Shown piece by piece: positions 61,629 to 64,000 of a DNA stretch of 64,000 nucleotides. The translations under genes and the position numbers were made by a program. Source of the stretch: Brevibacterium epidermidis NBRC 14811 (lineage in GTDB: Bacteria; Actinomycetota; Actinomycetes; Actinomycetales; Brevibacteriaceae); contig NZ_BCSJ01000003.1 of assembly GCF_001570805.1 (NCBI RefSeq), positions 372,001 through 436,000 on the forward strand, written 5' to 3'. The notes below the pieces were generated by a model. The model did not search any database and was not told the DNA's origin. It saw only the letters and a program-made list of their open reading frames with translations. Numbering within the stretch: the stretch's first letter is position 1; each line of letters opens with the position of its first letter.

Positions 61629-63506
61629 ATGCCGAAGAAGAAGCGTTCCGTACTGTCGAAGGGGCCCGCCGGACCGGTGGGCCGCCTGAGTCGGTGGGTC
61701 CGTCTCAGCGCGGCCGGGCGGATCATGTTCGCGAACTCGATCATGCTCGTGGGCATCATGGTGCTCACGACGAGTCTGCTCTACCTCCAGCTCTCCCAGC
61801 TGAACACGAAACGCGAACAGGACCTGCTGCGGTCGGCCGCGGACAACATCTCGATGTCGCTCGGCCTCGTCGGCACCGGTGAGGTCGGCCAAGACGACTA
61901 CCTCGACACCGAATCCCGCGACGATGTCCAGACGCTGCTCAACAACGTCATCAGCCAATACGGCTTCGACATCGCCGCGGTCGTGCCCATCGACTTCCTG
62001 CTCACCCCGCCGACCCTGGGCTCTCCCGGACGCCAGCAGGCGCTGGAAGCGAAGACCGCCTCGGCGGATTCCGGGAAGATCCCCGAGGACTCCATCGATC
62101 AGCTGGCCCAGGCCGTCGACGGACAGGCCCTGCAGGAGGGCAAGTCGACGGTGCGCTTCATCAACGACGGAGGCCCGGCCGACGGCACCATGTACGTCGT
62201 CACCCCGGTCTACGCCGAACACGTCGGCGTCGACGGAATGAGGTCCGACACGGTCGTCGGCGCCGTCATCGTCGGCAGCTCCGCCGATTCGGTCCGCGAG
62301 GGATTCATGGCACAGGGCAAATGGCTCATCGGCATCGCCGTGCTCACCCTCATCCTCGGCATCGGCTCGTCGTGGGTGACATCGCGAGGCCTGCGCCGGG
62401 TCACCGGCGACTACGGCGCCGACGAGCTGCGCAGCATGCTCGACTTCTACTCCTCCGTGCTCACGGCGGTCTCCGAAGGTCTGCTGCTCGTCGACCGAGC
62501 CCGCGGGATCGTGCTCATCAACACCGAGGCCCGGGAACTGCTGGGCATGCCTCCCGCCGGTGACGACGCGGACCCGGGCCCCACCTCGGCGGAGGAGATG
62601 CCGCTGCGCGAACTCGACCTGCCCGAGGCGCTGCACGATCTGCTCGCGTCCGGCCGGTGGGCCCGCGACGAGATCCACTACACCGACGACCGCGTCCTCG
62701 TCGTCAATCAGCAGCCCACCGAGGCGGCCAGCGATACGTGGGTCGTGACCATGCGCGATCACACGGAGCTGGCCGAACTCTCCGGCGAGCTCGTCTCCGT
62801 GCGGTCCTTCTCCGATTCCCTGCGCGCGCAGACCCACGAATACGCGAACCGGCTGCACATGGTCGTGTCCCTGCTCGAGACCGGGCACGTCGACGAGGCC
62901 ATCGACTTCGCGGCCAAGGACATCGACGATCTCAACCGGGTCAACGGGGACGGGTCGATGACCTTCGACCACCCCGTCCTCTCGGCCCTGCTGCTGTCCA
63001 AGATCTCCCAAGCCGCCGAGGCGGGCATCGAGATGACGGTGGACACCGCGGACCTCACGGGCAACCTCGGCGGAGATGATCGCGACCTCGCCACGATCCT
63101 CGGCAACCTCGTCGACAATGCCTTCGACGCTCTGAGCAGGCAGGATGTTCTGTCCGAAGACAAGAGGGTCCATGTCGAGCTCTCCGGTTCCGGCGGTCCC
63201 GGCGGATTCATGATCGAAGTCAGCGACGACGGTCCGGGCATCGATGAGGAGTACCTCGACGCGATCTTCGAACGCGGCTGGTCGACGAAGCACGACGGCG
63301 TCGAGACCGACCAGGGGCAGGGACGTCAGCAGACGGGGACCCGCGGAGTCGGGTTGTCCCTGGTCGTGCAGGCGGTCCGCCGCCTCGGGGGAGCCGTCGA
63401 CGTGCAGGGCCGTGGAGAGGACTGCGACCGATTCAAGGGCGCAGTGCTCACGGTGTGGCTGCCCGACCCCGGTAGTGCAGGCCAAGTCGAACACCACTCG
63501 ATGTAA
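61629..63506 (+). CDS. CitA/DcuS-type sensor histidine kinase
   Basis: The protein has 625 residues from ATG 61629; the ATG at 61620 overlaps a CACAAT -10-like box and is less likely. Helix 1 (MFANSIMLVGIMVLTTSLL), an external sensor domain of about 190 residues, helix 2 (GIAVLTLILGIGSSWV), a PAS domain (VSEGLLLVDRARGIVLINTE), and the SPOB-like phosphorylation motif LRAQTHEYANRLHMVVSLLE with the ATPase domain (ILGNLVDNAFDAL; GTRGVGLSLVVQAVRRLGG) follow. This is the layout of kinases for citrate or C4-dicarboxylates. Its partner regulator gene follows after 55 bp. The transporter it may control is not in view. Confidence 0.9.
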   Translation: MPKKKRSVLSKGPAGPVGRLSRWVRLSAAGRIMFANSIMLVGIMVLTTSLLYLQLSQLNTKREQDLLRSAADNISMSLGLVGTGEVGQDDYLDTESRDDVQTLLNNVISQYGFDIAAVVPIDFLLTPPTLGSPGRQQALEAKTASADSGKIPEDSIDQLAQAVDGQALQEGKSTVRFINDGGPADGTMYVVTPVYAEHVGVDGMRSDTVVGAVIVGSSADSVREGFMAQGKWLIGIAVLTLILGIGSSWVTSRGLRRVTGDYGADELRSMLDFYSSVLTAVSEGLLLVDRARGIVLINTEARELLGMPPAGDDADPGPTSAEEMPLRELDLPEALHDLLASGRWARDEIHYTDDRVLVVNQQPTEAASDTWVVTMRDHTELAELSGELVSVRSFSDSLRAQTHEYANRLHMVVSLLETGHVDEAIDFAAKDIDDLNRVNGDGSMTFDHPVLSALLLSKISQAAEAGIEMTVDTADLTGNLGGDDRDLATILGNLVDNAFDALSRQDVLSEDKRVHVELSGSGGPGGFMIEVSDDGPGIDEEYLDAIFERGWSTKHDGVETDQGQGRQQTGTRGVGLSLVVQAVRRLGGAVDVQGRGEDCDRFKGAVLTVWLPDPGSAGQVEHHSM

Positions 63507-63549
63507 CGGGACTGCAACACGATCCAGGGCGCTGTCAAAGCGGTGAAGA

Positions 63550-63555
63550 TAGACT
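63550..63555 (+). promoter_or_regulatory. -10 box of the response regulator gene
   Basis: TAGACT lies six bases upstream of the ATG at 63562, identical in sequence and spacing to the box before the HdeD-like gene. This suggests a separate leaderless transcript for the regulator. Confidence 0.45.
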
Positions 63556-63561
63556 GGCGGC

Positions 63562-64000
63562 ATGTCGGACACAACTACGCCTGAATCGAGCATCGGTGTG
63601 CTCGTCGTCGAGGACGAGGTGGTCGCCGCCCGTGCTCACGCGAAGTACATCGACCGCATCGAGGGCTATCACGTCGCGGGAGTGGCGAAGAACGCCACCC
63701 AGGCGATGGCTGCTGTCACGGGGCAGATCTACGGCCTCGACCCCTCCGGCATCCACCTCGTCCTCCTCGATATGAACCTGCCCGACGGGCACGGACTCCA
63801 GGTCTGCCGTGCCATCCGCGGTCAGCGCGTCGACGTCGACATCATCGCCGTCACCGCGGCCCGCGACATGCAGATCGTGCAGGAGGCTCTGTCCTATGGG
63901 GTCGCCCAGTACATCATCAAGCCCTTCACCTTCCCCGTATTCAAATCCAAACTCGAGGCATATTCGTCCTTCCGCAACCGCCTCGGCGGGGATTCGAACG
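63562..64000 (+). CDS. CitB/DcuR-type response regulator, N-terminal part
   Basis: The first 146 codons are present; the gene continues past the window. The receiver domain has VLVVEDEVVAARAHAKYI, phosphoacceptor Asp in HLVLLDMNLPDGHGLQV, TAARDM and the lysine in YIIKPFTFPVFKSKLEAY. The YIIKPFTF pattern and the linker after it are typical of the CitB family, which ends in a helix-turn-helix not yet reached here. It pairs with the CitA-type kinase just upstream. Confidence 0.9.
   Translation, partial: MSDTTTPESSIGVLVVEDEVVAARAHAKYIDRIEGYHVAGVAKNATQAMAAVTGQIYGLDPSGIHLVLLDMNLPDGHGLQVCRAIRGQRVDVDIIAVTAARDMQIVQEALSYGVAQYIIKPFTFPVFKSKLEAYSSFRNRLGGDSN

Noticed and set aside
61506-63593. Long minus-strand open frame (695 codons) opposite the CitA-type kinase gene
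   Set aside because: It mirrors the codon structure of the kinase gene, is rich in Gly/Asp/Val/Arg without any domain, and has no start signals. High-GC genomes give such antisense frames routinely.

Overview
The window is high-GC DNA (roughly two thirds G+C by eye) from an actinobacterium. The overall gene style fits Micrococcales, and Brevibacterium or a close relative is my best guess. Supporting signs are the SigK/RskA pair beside an MPT70-like fasciclin lipoprotein, a CsoR/CopZ/CopA copper operon, a PucR-type regulator, many ATGA/GTGA gene overlaps, and many starts preceded by a TANNNT box 6-7 bases upstream, as expected for leaderless transcripts. No tRNA, rRNA, CRISPR array, phage or intact insertion sequence is visible. 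The window is mostly chromosomal metabolism, transport, regulation and envelope genes.

Layout. 1-6.2 kb: end of a quinone oxidoreductase, then an apparent N-methylproline / proline-betaine module (proline racemase, OYE-type demethylase, GntR regulator, ProP-like permease). 6.5-9.1 kb: Orn/Lys/Arg decarboxylase divergent from a LysR regulator. 9.2-15.3 kb: a mevalonate-degradation operon (class II HMG-CoA reductase, HMG-CoA lyase, small membrane protein, TctA-like permease) behind a GAF/PucR regulator. 15.4-26.5 kb: AlaT, TetR with an ABC exporter, amino-acid permease, GNAT enzyme, NatAB-like exporter, DinB protein and a LuxR-type two-component system. 26.6-31.4 kb: methyltransferase, then sigK-rskA, an MPT70/83-like lipoprotein and a membrane molybdenum oxidoreductase. 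The last two each carry the same CCATCC-N15-CCGAAT promoter. 31.4-36.6 kb: thiol peroxidase-like and OsmC-like proteins, hydrolases, membrane proteins and PPK2. 36.7-42.7 kb: MFS exporter, MOSC protein, kynureninase, VOC protein and RecQ; three copies of a ~56-bp palindrome lie among the first three. 42.8-52.8 kb: MFS exporter, Rieske lipoprotein, a regulator/serine hydrolase/membrane operon, an HdeD-like protein, a trehalose-phosphatase/GH15 fusion, MaoC, DUF1990 and a VanY-type carboxypeptidase. 53-56.6 kb: a lipoprotein/response-regulator/kinase operon laid out like Streptomyces cseA-cseB-cseC. 56.6-59.6 kb: copper operon. 59.7-64 kb: a MOSC/ferredoxin-reductase fusion and a CitA/CitB-like two-component system cut by the window end.

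Two sequence-level patterns cut across the genes. The decamer GCCGAGGYGG occurs at least 46 times on both strands, in several reading frames and in intergenic DNA. The three-copy palindrome around 38.0-40.4 kb sits at gene boundaries and once contributes a stop codon. Both deserve a genome-wide look.
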